In this document: positions 1 through 10,540 of the stretch, one piece after another
How positions within the stretch are numbered: the first letter of the stretch is position 1
Layout: every line of letters starts with the position of its first letter
Source: JAKANT01 sp035502095
GTDB taxonomy: Bacteria; Pseudomonadota; Gammaproteobacteria; Burkholderiales; Burkholderiaceae_F
NCBI GenBank assembly: GCA_035502095.1
Contig: DATJUX010000017.1
Coordinates: 1-14,232, forward strand
Reading direction: 5' to 3'
DNA: 14,232 bases
The notes under the pieces: generated by a model
What the model saw: only the letters and a program-made list of their open reading frames with translations
What the model was told of the DNA's origin: nothing
Databases searched by the model: none
Program-made: the position numbers and the translations under genes

Positions 1-804
1 TGAAGGTCAGGATCGGGTCGCGCGCCTTCCAGAGCTCGACTTCCTCTTTGGCGCGGTACAGCTCCGGATCGTACATGGAGTGGGCGCGGAAGCGATAGGT
101 ACGCGCCTCGAGGAGGTACGGTCCGGCGCCGCTGCGCACCGACTGCGCGGCCCGGCGCGTCGCCGCCTCGACGGCCACGACGTCCATGCCGTCGACGGCG
201 TCGGCGGGGATGTCATACGCTGCCGCTTTGCGGCGGATATCGGTTTGCGACTGATGGCGACTCAGGGCCGTGCCCATGGCGTACAGGTTGTTCTCGCACA
301 GGAACAGCACGGGCAGGCGCCACAGCGCCGCGAGGTTGGCCGACTCGTGGAACTCGCCTTCCGCGACCGCGCCCTCGCCGAAGAAGCAGGCCGTGATGCG
401 ATCGGTCTTGCGCATCTTTTCGGCGAGCCCGAAGCCGACCGCCATCGGCAGCGCGCCGGCGACGATCGCATTGCCGCCGAAGAAGCGGCGCGTGGCATCG
501 AAAATGTGCATCGATCCCCCGCGTCCACCGCTGCATCCTTCGCGCTTGCCGTACATCTCCGCCATGACCGGCCCGGCCGGCAGGCCGCGCACGAGCGCCT
601 GGCCATGCTCCCGATAGGTCGCAAGCACGCTGTCGGAAGCATCGAGCTGCGGCATCGCGCCGGCGGCGATGGCCTCTTCGCCGATGTAGAGGTGCATGAA
701 GCCGCGGATCTTGCCGGCGCTGTACAGCTCGGCGCATTTCTCCTCGAAGCGGCGGATGCGCACCATCTGCCAGAGCAACGCGCGCGCGTCGTCGCGGGTC
801 GGTG

Positions 805-808
<4 letters not shown>
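1..808 (-). CDS. pdhA: Pyruvate (or acetoin) dehydrogenase E1 component, alpha subunit; 3' end beyond the window
   Basis: TPP-dependent E1 alpha subunit, which with a beta subunit decarboxylates pyruvate (or cleaves acetoin) and passes the acyl group to lipoyl-E2 in the cytoplasm. The 269 residues visible include the N-terminal helix (RIRRFEEK, 17-24), the GGRGGSMH loop (94-101), the TPP/Mg site running from GEG (144-146) to ENN (172-174), and the conserved loop RAHSMYDPELYR (241-252). Family members are about 320-360 residues, so the C-terminal part lies off the left edge; the beta subunit should follow there. The start at 808 is set by a GGAG at 814-817, five bases upstream, and its ATG overlaps the stop of the preceding ligase as ATGA, suggesting translational coupling. 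The usual GDG reads GEG here, a conservative change seen in some relatives. The loop sequence favours pyruvate dehydrogenase over AcoA, but the neighbouring acetyl-CoA-synthetase-like gene keeps acetoin dehydrogenase possible. Confidence 0.88.
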
Positions 809-2574
<1,766 letters not shown>

Positions 2575-2736
2575 GTTCGGCTCGCTCGTGGTGGCGCCAG
2601 ACGGCCACGTCTTGGGGAGGATGCTCTTCCAGTGTCGCGCCGCATTGACTCCAGACAAACCGGCTCCCGATCGTGCACCCGGCGCGCTACTCGAGGCAAA
2701 TAGCGGTGCCCGACCTCGGGCCGCTGTGGCCGCACC

Positions 2737-4464
2737 TCACATCGAGATCGACCCCTCGCGAAACTCGGACCTGTCCAGCCACAGGTTGACGAGCACGGGC
2801 TTGCCCTCGCGCGCGAGCGCTTTCGCCTGTGCCAGCGCCGCCGGCACGTCGGCCGTCCGGGTCACCAGCAGACCCGCGGCGCCGAACCCTTCGGCCACGC
2901 GGTGATAGTCCGTGCGCGCCAGCACGGTGCCGACGTCGTCGTGCAGCAGCTTGATCTGCTCGCGCGCGATCTGTGCCCAGCTCCCGTCGTTGCCCACGAC
3001 CGCGATCACCGGCACCCGGTGGCGCACGAACGTGTCGAACTCGGCCAGGCCGTAACCGCTGGCGCCATCGCCCCAGATCAACCACACCTCGGCATCCGGG
3101 TACACAACATGCGCGCCCAGCGCGAACCCCGCGCCGACGCCGAGCGTTCCGAAAGCGCCCGGATCCAGCCACGCCAGCGGGGCGCGCGGCCGCACGATGT
3201 ACGACGCCGTCGAGACGAAGTCACCACCGTCGGCCACCAGCACGGCATTTGCAGAGGCGGCGGCGTCGAGCGCGCGCAAGAATGCGATCGGATTCACGTG
3301 TTCGCCCGCCACCCGGGCCTGCGCGTCGATTTCGGCCTCCCGCTTGTCGTCGCGCCTGCGCAGCGACTCGATCCACTCGGATCGCCGCACGCCGGCATCG
3401 AGCTGCTGCGCCAACTCGACCAGAGTCAGGCCCGCGTCACCGATCGCCGCGATGGTCGGGCGCCGGTTCAGTCGCGCGTCCTTCACGCTGCGGTTGGCCG
3501 CGATCAGCGTGGCGGCGCGTCGGACGTGCCGGCCGTAGTCAAGCCGAAAATCGCTCGGCACGCCGGCCAGCAGCACGCAATCGGCTTCGCGCAGTGCATC
3601 GCGGCGGGCATGTCGCATCTGCAAGGTCGAATCGGGTCCAAGCAGGCCGCGCGCCATGCCCGAGAGATAGACGGGAACGCCGAGCTGTCTCACGGCCGCG
3701 GCGATCTCCGGCACGCGGCCGGCAACAAGCACGGCCTGACTGCCGATCACGAGCAGCGGTCGCCGGGCACGAGCCAGCGCGGCCGCAGCCGACGCGATGT
3801 CGCCGGGTGCAGCCCGCGGCGCCGCGACGGGCCTGACGGAGGGCGCCGTGGTTTCGCCGGCGCGGGCGAACATGCGGTTGGCGTGGCGTTGCAAGTACCA
3901 GCGCAGCAGCCGGTCGCCGACCGAAGTTCCTTTGCCGCCCGCATCGACATACCACTGCCTGATGAGCGCCTCGTCATAGAGCAGGTCGACCGCGCACTCG
4001 ACGAAGACCGGACCGGGCACGCCGCTGGCGGCAAGCTCCAACGCCTTCTCGAGCGAAGGACCGATCTCCCGCACGCGCCTGACCTGGAACACCTGCTTGA
4101 CGTGTGGTGCGATCAGCGGCCGCTGGGCGATGTCCTGCAGCGCACCCCGTCCCTGCAACGCAGTCGGCGCGGCACCACCGAGCAGCACGAGCGGGCTTTG
4201 TGCCAACTGCGCGTTCTTCAGCGCCGTGATGGTGTTCGTGAGGCCCGGACCCGCCGTGACGGCCACGACCCCGGGCGTGCCCGTGAGCCGCGCGACGGCG
4301 TCGGCAGCGAATACCGCCGTCGCCTCGTGGCGCGTATCGACCACGCGCACGCCGCGCGCTTTCGCCGCAACGAGGACCGGGGAGATGTGACCGCCGCACA
4401 GCGTGAACAACCACCGTACGCCGTGCGCCTGCAGCACCGTCGCGACGCGCTCGCCGCCGTTCAT
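2737..4464 (-). CDS. TPP-dependent enzyme of the ILVBL / 2-hydroxyacyl-CoA lyase type (acetolactate-synthase-like)
   Basis: A 575-residue protein with the three-domain layout of the acetolactate synthase family. The N-terminal part is strikingly like animal ILVBL (HACL2): FTLCGGHISP (20-29), VVDTRHEATAVFAAD (41-55) with catalytic Glu47, and TAGPGLTN (70-77). The C-terminal TPP/Mg site runs from GDG (465-467) to GND (491-493), with EFDTFVRH (475-482) between. Enzymes of this group cleave 2-hydroxyacyl-CoA to an aldehyde and formyl-CoA, or join 2-oxo acids; which applies here cannot be read from sequence. Biosynthetic acetolactate synthase is less likely because no ilvN-type regulatory subunit gene is adjacent. 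The ATG at 4464 overlaps the stop of the upstream acyl-CoA ligase (ATGA), so the two are probably coupled. An open frame continues upstream of this ATG to 6045 but is the out-of-frame shadow of the ligase. Confidence 0.88.
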   Translation of the reverse strand: MNGGERVATVLQAHGVRWLFTLCGGHISPVLVAAKARGVRVVDTRHEATAVFAADAVARLTGTPGVVAVTAGPGLTNTITALKNAQLAQSPLVLLGGAAPTALQGRGALQDIAQRPLIAPHVKQVFQVRRVREIGPSLEKALELAASGVPGPVFVECAVDLLYDEALIRQWYVDAGGKGTSVGDRLLRWYLQRHANRMFARAGETTAPSVRPVAAPRAAPGDIASAAAALARARRPLLVIGSQAVLVAGRVPEIAAAVRQLGVPVYLSGMARGLLGPDSTLQMRHARRDALREADCVLLAGVPSDFRLDYGRHVRRAATLIAANRSVKDARLNRRPTIAAIGDAGLTLVELAQQLDAGVRRSEWIESLRRRDDKREAEIDAQARVAGEHVNPIAFLRALDAAASANAVLVADGGDFVSTASYIVRPRAPLAWLDPGAFGTLGVGAGFALGAHVVYPDAEVWLIWGDGASGYGLAEFDTFVRHRVPVIAVVGNDGSWAQIAREQIKLLHDDVGTVLARTDYHRVAEGFGAAGLLVTRTADVPAALAQAKALAREGKPVLVNLWLDRSEFREGSISM

Positions 4465-6173
4465 CGTGCCGCGCCCCGCGCGGATGTTGCGTGTTCGGCC
4501 ATCAGCACTTTGTAGTCGATCTTGCCGATCCTCGTCTTCGGCAGGTCGCGCCGGAACTCGATGTCGCGCGGACACGACCACTTGATGAGCCGCTCGCGGC
4601 AGAAGGCGATCAGCGCGTCGGCCGTGGCGGCGCTCTCCTGCGCGGGATCCCTCACCACGACGACGGCCTTGACGCGCTCGACTTGTGCTTCGTCCGGGAC
4701 GCCGATCACGCAGGCCTCCGCCACCAGCGGGTGCTGGTAGAGCACCGTTTCGACCTGCGAGGGATAGACGTTGAATCCCGACGACTTGATCAGGCGCTTG
4801 GCGCGCTCGCTGAAGTAGAAGAACCCATCGCTGTCGCGGCGGCCGAGGTCTCCCGTGTGCAGCCATGTGCGCCCGTCCGGATGCACCTCCAGTGCTTGCG
4901 CGCTTGCATGCGGGTCGTCCAGGTAGCCCAGCATCACCGCCGGACCGGCGATACAGATCTCGCCTTGCTCGCCGTCCGGCAGTTCCTCGGTCGAGCCGGG
5001 CCGGCAGATCTTCGCGTCCATGTCGGGAAACGGAATGCCGATCGATCCCTCGCGGTACTCGGTGAGCGGCGTGGCCATGATCGCGGTCACGGCCTCGGTC
5101 AGGCCGTAGCCTTCCAGCAGCTTGACCTTGCCACCCCTGGACGCGACCAGGTTCTCGAAGCGCTCCTTGACCGGTCGCGGCAGCGTATCGGCACCGGAAA
5201 AACACGCGCGCAGGCAGGACAGATCGGCATGCGCGAGCGAGCGATCCTTCGCCAGCGCGTCGTACAACGTCGGCACGCCGACCAGCAGGTTCGGCCGAGC
5301 GCTGCGCAGCAGCTTCGCGACGATGGCCGCCGAGAACTGCGGCACCAGGATCGACTTGCCGCCCGCCATGAAGGCGGCGTTCACGCAGACGCCGAGGCCG
5401 AAGCCATGGAAGATCGGCAGGATGGCAAGGATCGCATCGCCGCTCGCCATGCCGCCCCAGGCCGCGGCTTGCATGCCTTCGGCGATGAAATTGCGGTTCG
5501 ACAGCACGATGCCCTTCGGCACGCCCGTCGTGCCGCCGGAGAACAGGATTGCCGCCGGATCGTCGGTGGCCCTCGCTGCACGCGCGGCGGGCGCATGGTT
5601 GCCGGCCATCAATTGCGTCCACCAGCACACGCGCGGATCGTCCGGTACGGTGGCGATCTTGCGTCCTTTGGTGAGCCAGAAGCCGAGACGCTTCAGGAGC
5701 GGCAGATCGTCGCCGATGCGGGCGAGGATGATCCGCTCGAGCGCGCGCCCGGGCTTCAACGTGGCAACCGTGCCGTAGAACGCATCCAGCGCAAGAACGC
5801 AACGGGCGCCGGTCGCGTCCAGATAGAACTCGATCTCGGGCGCGGTCGACAGCGGATGGATCAGCGCCGGCACCACGCCGAGTTTGTTGGCGGCATAAAA
5901 CGCAATGACGCCCGCCGGAACAGTCGGCATTGAAATGAGGAACCGGTCGCCCGCCTTCAGGCCCAGTGCCGCCAGCGCATTGGCGGCACGGTCGATCGCG
6001 CCGCCCAGCTCGCGATACGTGGCGGTCGTGCCAAAGAACTGCCACGCGGTTGCTTCGGGCGCGCGCTTGGCCGTGGCGGCAACCGCCTCGTACAGCGTGA
6101 TGCGCGGATAGTCGATGCTGTGCGGCACGGTGCCGTAGAAGCGCAGCCAGGGTCGTTCGCGAATTGTTCTCAT
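4461..6173 (-). CDS. AMP-forming acyl-CoA ligase (medium/long-chain type)
   Basis: 570-residue ANL-superfamily ligase, expected to activate a fatty or other hydrophobic acid to its CoA thioester in the cytoplasm. Motifs in order are the P-loop SGGTTGVPKG (212-221), the adenylate-binding EGYGLTE (354-360), the hinge-region HTGDLGRRDSDGFF (439-452), RLIKSSGFNVYPSQVE (460-475), and PKTRIGKIDYK (545-555) with catalytic Lys551. The SGG form of the P-loop and the GFNVYPSQVE segment are typical of FadD-like enzymes rather than of acetyl-CoA synthetase. It is the first gene of the minus-strand run and overlaps the lyase gene by four bases, which implies that the lyase acts on a CoA ester made by this ligase. 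The ATG at 6173 has no strong Shine-Dalgarno. Chain length and substrate are unknown; a 2-hydroxy acid is an attractive guess from context only. Confidence 0.92.
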   Translation of the reverse strand: MRTIRERPWLRFYGTVPHSIDYPRITLYEAVAATAKRAPEATAWQFFGTTATYRELGGAIDRAANALAALGLKAGDRFLISMPTVPAGVIAFYAANKLGVVPALIHPLSTAPEIEFYLDATGARCVLALDAFYGTVATLKPGRALERIILARIGDDLPLLKRLGFWLTKGRKIATVPDDPRVCWWTQLMAGNHAPAARAARATDDPAAILFSGGTTGVPKGIVLSNRNFIAEGMQAAAWGGMASGDAILAILPIFHGFGLGVCVNAAFMAGGKSILVPQFSAAIVAKLLRSARPNLLVGVPTLYDALAKDRSLAHADLSCLRACFSGADTLPRPVKERFENLVASRGGKVKLLEGYGLTEAVTAIMATPLTEYREGSIGIPFPDMDAKICRPGSTEELPDGEQGEICIAGPAVMLGYLDDPHASAQALEVHPDGRTWLHTGDLGRRDSDGFFYFSERAKRLIKSSGFNVYPSQVETVLYQHPLVAEACVIGVPDEAQVERVKAVVVVRDPAQESAATADALIAFCRERLIKWSCPRDIEFRRDLPKTRIGKIDYKVLMAEHATSARGAAR

Positions 6174-6430
6174 GACACTAACGCCGCCCGCCAGTGCATC
6201 GGGTCGCGGGCCAATCTAGCAGCGACGCACCATGCAACCATCGAGCAGGATCAATCCGTGGCGAATTCGATCGGCCCGCGCGCTGCTATCGCAGGCCGAT
6301 GGCCCGCTACGACGGGGAGCGCTGCCGACCGGCCATCTTCCAGAAATGAACGGTTCCCCATGCTAGGCGCGGAACATCGACCAGGCGGAGGGCTCGGCGC
6401 GCGACCGCCTCCGTCCACGCAGGATCTGCG

Positions 6431-7096
6431 TCAGACGCCAGGGTATCCGACCGTCTGGGAGAACGCGACGAACTGGCCGTCGGGCAACTGCAACGCCTGC
6501 GCGAGCCGCGTGTAGTCGATCTCGGCACGGAACACGGTCGCCAGCCCCTCGGAAGCGCAGTACAGATAGACGTTCTGCCCCGCGAACGCGGCGTCCACGG
6601 AGCCGTAGAGGCGTCGCTCCTCGGCCGATACATCGGTCATACGCTCGCCGTGCACGACATAGACCAGATTGAGCGGCGCGTAGCCGACGAAGCCCTGCAG
6701 CCCCGTTCGCCCACGCACGTCCGCCGCGACCTGTCTGTGCAGCGTGTGCGCTGCCGGCTCGTAGCGCCACGCTCCGTCGGCCATCACCGCGTAGACGTCG
6801 ATCACCATGAGGTGGCGCCAATACGGCGCCGTGCGGTCGCCGCTCGGGCGGTTGACGCCATAGGCGGCCCAGAGCAGGTCGGAAAGAACCTGCTCCGGCA
6901 GCGCGCGGGCATCGAAGATGCGTGTCGAGCGGCGTGCTTGCAGTGCCTGCATCAGCGGCTTGCCGATCTCTTTGCGCGCAGGCGGCAAGGTGCGCAGCGC
7001 CTGCGCCAGCGCGGTGCCGGGGAGGACGGCCAGTGCATTCGCGGCCAGCAGCGCTGCGTTGACCGTGCGCCGGGTCACGGTCCAGGGAGTCGTCAT
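6431..7096 (-). CDS. Exported nitroreductase-family flavoprotein
   Basis: 221-residue protein of the nitroreductase superfamily (SagB-like branch), which binds FMN and usually works as a dimer. The FMN-phosphate motif RRSTRIF is at 55-61, LLWAAYGVNRP at 74-84 is characteristic of the branch, and EGLATVFR (183-190) with QTVGYPG (214-220) forms the C-terminal flavin-binding part. The N-terminus is a signal peptide: TVTRRTVN (6-13) with a twin arginine, a hydrophobic stretch to about residue 28, and ALA (29-31) as a probable cleavage site. Export with bound FMN by Tat is plausible. The ATG at 7096 is fixed by AAGGAA at 7104-7109, seven bases upstream. It follows the FAD-subunit gene by 46 bases and is probably the last gene of the Moco hydroxylase operon. 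Substrate unknown; it could be an accessory redox partner. Confidence 0.85.
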   Translation of the reverse strand: MTTPWTVTRRTVNAALLAANALAVLPGTALAQALRTLPPARKEIGKPLMQALQARRSTRIFDARALPEQVLSDLLWAAYGVNRPSGDRTAPYWRHLMVIDVYAVMADGAWRYEPAAHTLHRQVAADVRGRTGLQGFVGYAPLNLVYVVHGERMTDVSAEERRLYGSVDAAFAGQNVYLYCASEGLATVFRAEIDYTRLAQALQLPDGQFVAFSQTVGYPGV

Positions 7097-7142
7097 CGTC
7101 GTATTCCTTCTCCGGGCAACGAACCGCGACGCCTCGTGCGGC

Positions 7143-8174
7143 TCATGCCGGCAAGATCCCGCCCGCCGCCAGCACGGCACGCCGCACCAGCGTTTCGAAG
7201 ATCGGCACCTTGTAGGCGTTGCCGCTGAGCGGCTGCGCACCCGCCAGGGCCGCACGTGCCGCCTCCGCCGCTGTGGTTGCGTCGATGCGGCGCCCGATCA
7301 ATGCGCGCTCGGCCTCGACCGCGCGGTGCGGGACCGGAGCTGCGGCACCGAGCACGACGGCCGCCTTGCGACACGACGCATCCGCATCGTGCGTGAGCAC
7401 CACGGCCACGTCGGCGAGCGGCCAGTCGAACGAATCAAGCTGCCCCTGGCGCAGATGCACCGACCGTGTCATCGGCGCCGGTGCGGCAAGCAAGACAGCC
7501 GTCAGCACCTCGGCGGGGCGCAGGTCGTTTTCGCGCGTCAGCGCGCGCGGCGGCGCAAGAAGGAAGTCCTCGAGTGCGACCGTGCGCCGGGCGCTGGCGG
7601 GGCCGCCGAGTTCAACGCGCGCGTCCAGTGCGACCAGCGCGGTCGCCGGCGTCGACGGGTGCACCATCGCACAGCCGGCGTGGTCGAAGATCGCGTGATA
7701 GTCGTTTTCGCCGCCGAACGCGAAGCACGTGTCGCCACCTTTGCGCACGCAGCGATGCCGCGCCGAGCGGAAGTACCAGCAGCGCGGCCGCTGCAGCAGG
7801 TTGCCGCCGAGCGTCGCGACGTGACGGATCTGCGGGCTCGCGCTGCGTGCAGCCGCATCGGCAAGCGCCTGGAAGCGTGCGCGCACGACCGGATGCGCGG
7901 CGATCTGCTCGAGCGTGGCGAGTGCACCGATGCGCAGGCCGCCGGCGTCTTCACGGATCGTGTCCAGGCCGGGCATACCGCCAAGGCTGATTACACGGTC
8001 CGGCGCGAGCAGTCCCTCCTTCATCAGGTCGAGCAGATCGATGCCGCCAGCCTTCAGCACGGTGGCCCCGCTTGGGGTGCCCGGCGGCGGCAGCATCGCA
8101 TCGGCGACCGCCGTGCTCCGGGTTCGCCACACCTCGTCCAGCGAGCGGGCGCGTGTCAGGACGAACGGCTTCAT
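7143..8174 (-). CDS. Molybdenum hydroxylase FAD-binding subunit (PaoB-like)
   Basis: 343-residue FAD subunit of the xanthine dehydrogenase/CO dehydrogenase family, relaying electrons from the iron-sulfur subunit to FAD. FAD-binding motifs are KAGGIDLL (41-48) and ATLGGNLLQ (120-128). Straight after the second motif comes an insertion with cysteines 132, 142, 150 and 168 (RPRCWYF, HRCVRKGGDTC, HAGC). Its position and spacing match the segment that holds the extra [4Fe-4S] cluster in E. coli PaoB and in the HcrB family. The start at 8174 has GGAG at 8181-8184 and overlaps the stop of the Moco subunit as ATGA. The subunit has no signal peptide of its own; like PaoB it would be exported bound to the Tat-bearing small subunit. 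The longer open frame reaching 10868 is a shadow across the Moco gene. Confidence 0.9.
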   Translation of the reverse strand: MKPFVLTRARSLDEVWRTRSTAVADAMLPPPGTPSGATVLKAGGIDLLDLMKEGLLAPDRVISLGGMPGLDTIREDAGGLRIGALATLEQIAAHPVVRARFQALADAAARSASPQIRHVATLGGNLLQRPRCWYFRSARHRCVRKGGDTCFAFGGENDYHAIFDHAGCAMVHPSTPATALVALDARVELGGPASARRTVALEDFLLAPPRALTRENDLRPAEVLTAVLLAAPAPMTRSVHLRQGQLDSFDWPLADVAVVLTHDADASCRKAAVVLGAAAPVPHRAVEAERALIGRRIDATTAAEAARAALAGAQPLSGNAYKVPIFETLVRRAVLAAGGILPA

Positions 8175-10537
8175 GCCCGACTCCGCGTCGATGGCGCGCG
8201 CCCGAGTGCGGCGAGCACGGTCGCCGGCGTCATCGGCAGGCGGCGTACGCGCACGCCGGTGGCGTTGTAGAAGGCGTTCGCGATCGCCGGCGTCGTGGCG
8301 ATGTTCGACGGCTCCGCGATGCCGTACGCGTCGGTCGCGCTCGTGCCCTGGTAGTGCTCGAGCAGCACCACCTCGATCTCCGGCGTCTCGTGCGCGCGCG
8401 CGATCTTGTAGTGCTCGAGATCGGCGTTCAGCATCTGCCCCGTGCGCCGGTCCAGCACGCGTTCTTCGTAGAGCGCGTACGAGAGGCCCATGATCACCCC
8501 GCCCTGCACCTGGCTTTCGATCAGGCGCGGGTTCATCGGCCGTCCGCAGTCCTGCACCGCGACCACGCGTTCGACGCGCACGATGCCCGTCTCGACGTCG
8601 ACCGCCACTTGCGCGAACTGCACCCCGCCCAGCGAGCGCTGCGCCTGGCCCATGTCGCCCGCCTTGTGCGCGAAGCCGCCGTAGTCGTCCGCGCGGGTCG
8701 CCTGGGCGCTGATGTAGTCGGACCGCAGGCGCGCCGTGGCGGCCGCGAACGGCACGCTGCGTGCGCCGTCGCGGGTCGCAATGCGCCCGGCGTGCCCGAT
8801 CAGCTGATCGGGCGTGCTCTCGAGCGCCGGCGCTGCCGCGGCGAACAGCTCGCGGAGTACCCGCGCAGCCGCGTTGCGGGCAGGCGGCGTGATCGAGGCC
8901 GTGGTCAGGCTGCCGTAGGAAGGCGGGCCGGCCGGAAACTCCGTGTCGCCGATGCGCACGACGATGTCCTGCGGCCGCAGGCCGAGTTCTTCGGCGACCA
9001 CCTGCGCGAGCACGGTGCCGATGCCGCTGCCGATGTCCTGGACGCCGGAGCGCACTTCGACGGAACCGTCGCGCAGGATTCTCACCTCGCACGACGCGTT
9101 GGTGTTGACGTTGGCGCCCCAGAACGATTGCGCCATGCCGATGCCGCGTTTGACCGGCCCGGTGTCGGCACCCGGTGCGTGGCGCCCGTCCCAGCCGATG
9201 CGCGCGGCGCCGATGCGCCGCTCCTCGCGCCGCAGCGGGCTCGGATCGATCCGGTCGCGCAACACGAGCGGATCGATGCCGAGTCGTTCGGCGAGTTCGT
9301 CGATCGCCTGCTCCATGGCGAACGCACCGGGCACGTTGCCCGGTGCGCGCATCGGGCTGCCCGGCCCGGCATTGGTGAAGACGTCGGACTGCGCGACCTG
9401 GAAGTTCGCGCAGGAATACAGGCCCTGCGCGAAATTGCCCACGCCCGCGCCGATGCCGACGCCCGCGGTGCCGTAGGTCTCGAGAGCGATCGCCGCGAGC
9501 GAACCGTCGGGGTTCGCGCCGACGCGCAGTGCCTGCACCGTGGCGGGGCGGTTGCCGGTGTCGAGGTGCTCTTCGCGACGATCGAGCACCATCCGCACCG
9601 GAGCGGACGCGGCGCGCGAAAGCGCAACCGCGGCGCGCGTGTAGATCCCCGCGCTGGATTTCGAACCGAATCCGCCGCCCATCGCATCGACGATCACGCG
9701 CACGCGACCGAGCGGCAGGTCGAACGCGCGTGCGAGCTCGCTGCGTACGCCGGCCGTGAACTGCGTCGAGATGTAGACGGTCAGCATGTCGGGGCGCCAG
9801 TCGGCGACGACGGCATGCGTCTCCATGCAGCAATGCGTCTGCACCTGGGTGCGGTATTCGCCGTCGATCGTGACGGTTGCGCCGGCCAGGCCGGCCGCGG
9901 CGTCGCCGCGCGAGCCTGCGCGGTTGGGTCCGCGCACGTTGCCATGCTGCGGCAGCGGCTCGCCGGTCGGTGCGCCGCCGCCGTAACTTTCGCCGCGCAC
10001 CGGGCCGTCGAACACGGTCGGCGCACCGTCCTTGCGCGCGCTTTCGATGTCGACCACGAAGGGCAGCGGCGCGTAGTCGACCTTGATCGACTCCAACGCC
10101 GCGGCGGCGGCGGCGGGCGTGGTCGCGGCCACTGCCGCGACGACGTCGCCCGCATAGCGCACGCGGCGCGGTCGCGCGGCGCCGGTGTTGGCTTCGATCG
10201 CGCGCCCGCCCGGCTCGTCGAGCGCCAACGCGGCGCGCACGCCTGGAAGCTTCGTCGCGGCGCCAAGATCGAGCGCCCGTACGAGCGCATGCGGGTGCGG
10301 CGAACGCAGCAGGCGCCCGTGCAGCATGCCGGGAAGCTTCACGTCGACCGTGAAACGGGCCGCACCGGTCACCTTGGCGCGGCCATTGATGCGCGCCACC
10401 GGCTTGCCGATCCATTCGAGCTGCGCGTTCGGCGGCAGCGGCGGGGCTTCGTCGAGCGCAACCTGGCGTTCGATTTCGCCGAGCGAGCCGGGCAGGATCC
10501 CCGCCGGATGACTTTGCGTGCGCGTTGCGTCGGCCAT
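8171..10537 (-). CDS. Molybdenum hydroxylase large (Moco-binding) subunit (PaoC-like)
   Basis: 788-residue molybdopterin subunit of the xanthine dehydrogenase family, the catalytic subunit that hydroxylates an aldehyde or aromatic heterocycle. It starts with the a/b-hammerhead region (about 45-165, with IGKPVARINGRAKVTG at 43-58). Cofactor motifs include GGGFGSK (287-293) and, further on, MRAPG. Near the C-terminus AEPS carries the likely catalytic Glu742. There is no signal peptide, consistent with co-export on the small subunit. Start ATG 10537 has GAGGG at 10545-10549 inside the end of the preceding gene, only three bases separating stop and start; the stop overlaps the FAD-subunit start. 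Order here is FeS-Moco-FAD, whereas paoABC is FeS-FAD-Moco. No PaoD/XdhC-like maturation gene lies in the window. Substrate cannot be inferred; aldehydes are the best analogy. Confidence 0.92.
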   Translation of the reverse strand: MADATRTQSHPAGILPGSLGEIERQVALDEAPPLPPNAQLEWIGKPVARINGRAKVTGAARFTVDVKLPGMLHGRLLRSPHPHALVRALDLGAATKLPGVRAALALDEPGGRAIEANTGAARPRRVRYAGDVVAAVAATTPAAAAAALESIKVDYAPLPFVVDIESARKDGAPTVFDGPVRGESYGGGAPTGEPLPQHGNVRGPNRAGSRGDAAAGLAGATVTIDGEYRTQVQTHCCMETHAVVADWRPDMLTVYISTQFTAGVRSELARAFDLPLGRVRVIVDAMGGGFGSKSSAGIYTRAAVALSRAASAPVRMVLDRREEHLDTGNRPATVQALRVGANPDGSLAAIALETYGTAGVGIGAGVGNFAQGLYSCANFQVAQSDVFTNAGPGSPMRAPGNVPGAFAMEQAIDELAERLGIDPLVLRDRIDPSPLRREERRIGAARIGWDGRHAPGADTGPVKRGIGMAQSFWGANVNTNASCEVRILRDGSVEVRSGVQDIGSGIGTVLAQVVAEELGLRPQDIVVRIGDTEFPAGPPSYGSLTTASITPPARNAAARVLRELFAAAAPALESTPDQLIGHAGRIATRDGARSVPFAAATARLRSDYISAQATRADDYGGFAHKAGDMGQAQRSLGGVQFAQVAVDVETGIVRVERVVAVQDCGRPMNPRLIESQVQGGVIMGLSYALYEERVLDRRTGQMLNADLEHYKIARAHETPEIEVVLLEHYQGTSATDAYGIAEPSNIATTPAIANAFYNATGVRVRRLPMTPATVLAALGRAPSTRSRA

Positions 10538-10540
10538 CGA

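Noticed and set aside
2902..4515. A 537-codon plus-strand open frame
   Set aside because: Antisense shadow of the TPP enzyme gene; composition is not protein-like.
2737..6045. A 1102-codon minus frame suggesting a fused ligase/lyase
   Set aside because: Upstream of the ATG at 4464 it is out of frame with the real acyl-CoA ligase and lacks its motifs.
6383..6410. AGGCGG...CCGCCT inverted repeat after the nitroreductase gene as a terminator
   Set aside because: Only six base pairs with a 16-base loop and no T-run on the minus strand; expected by chance at this GC content.
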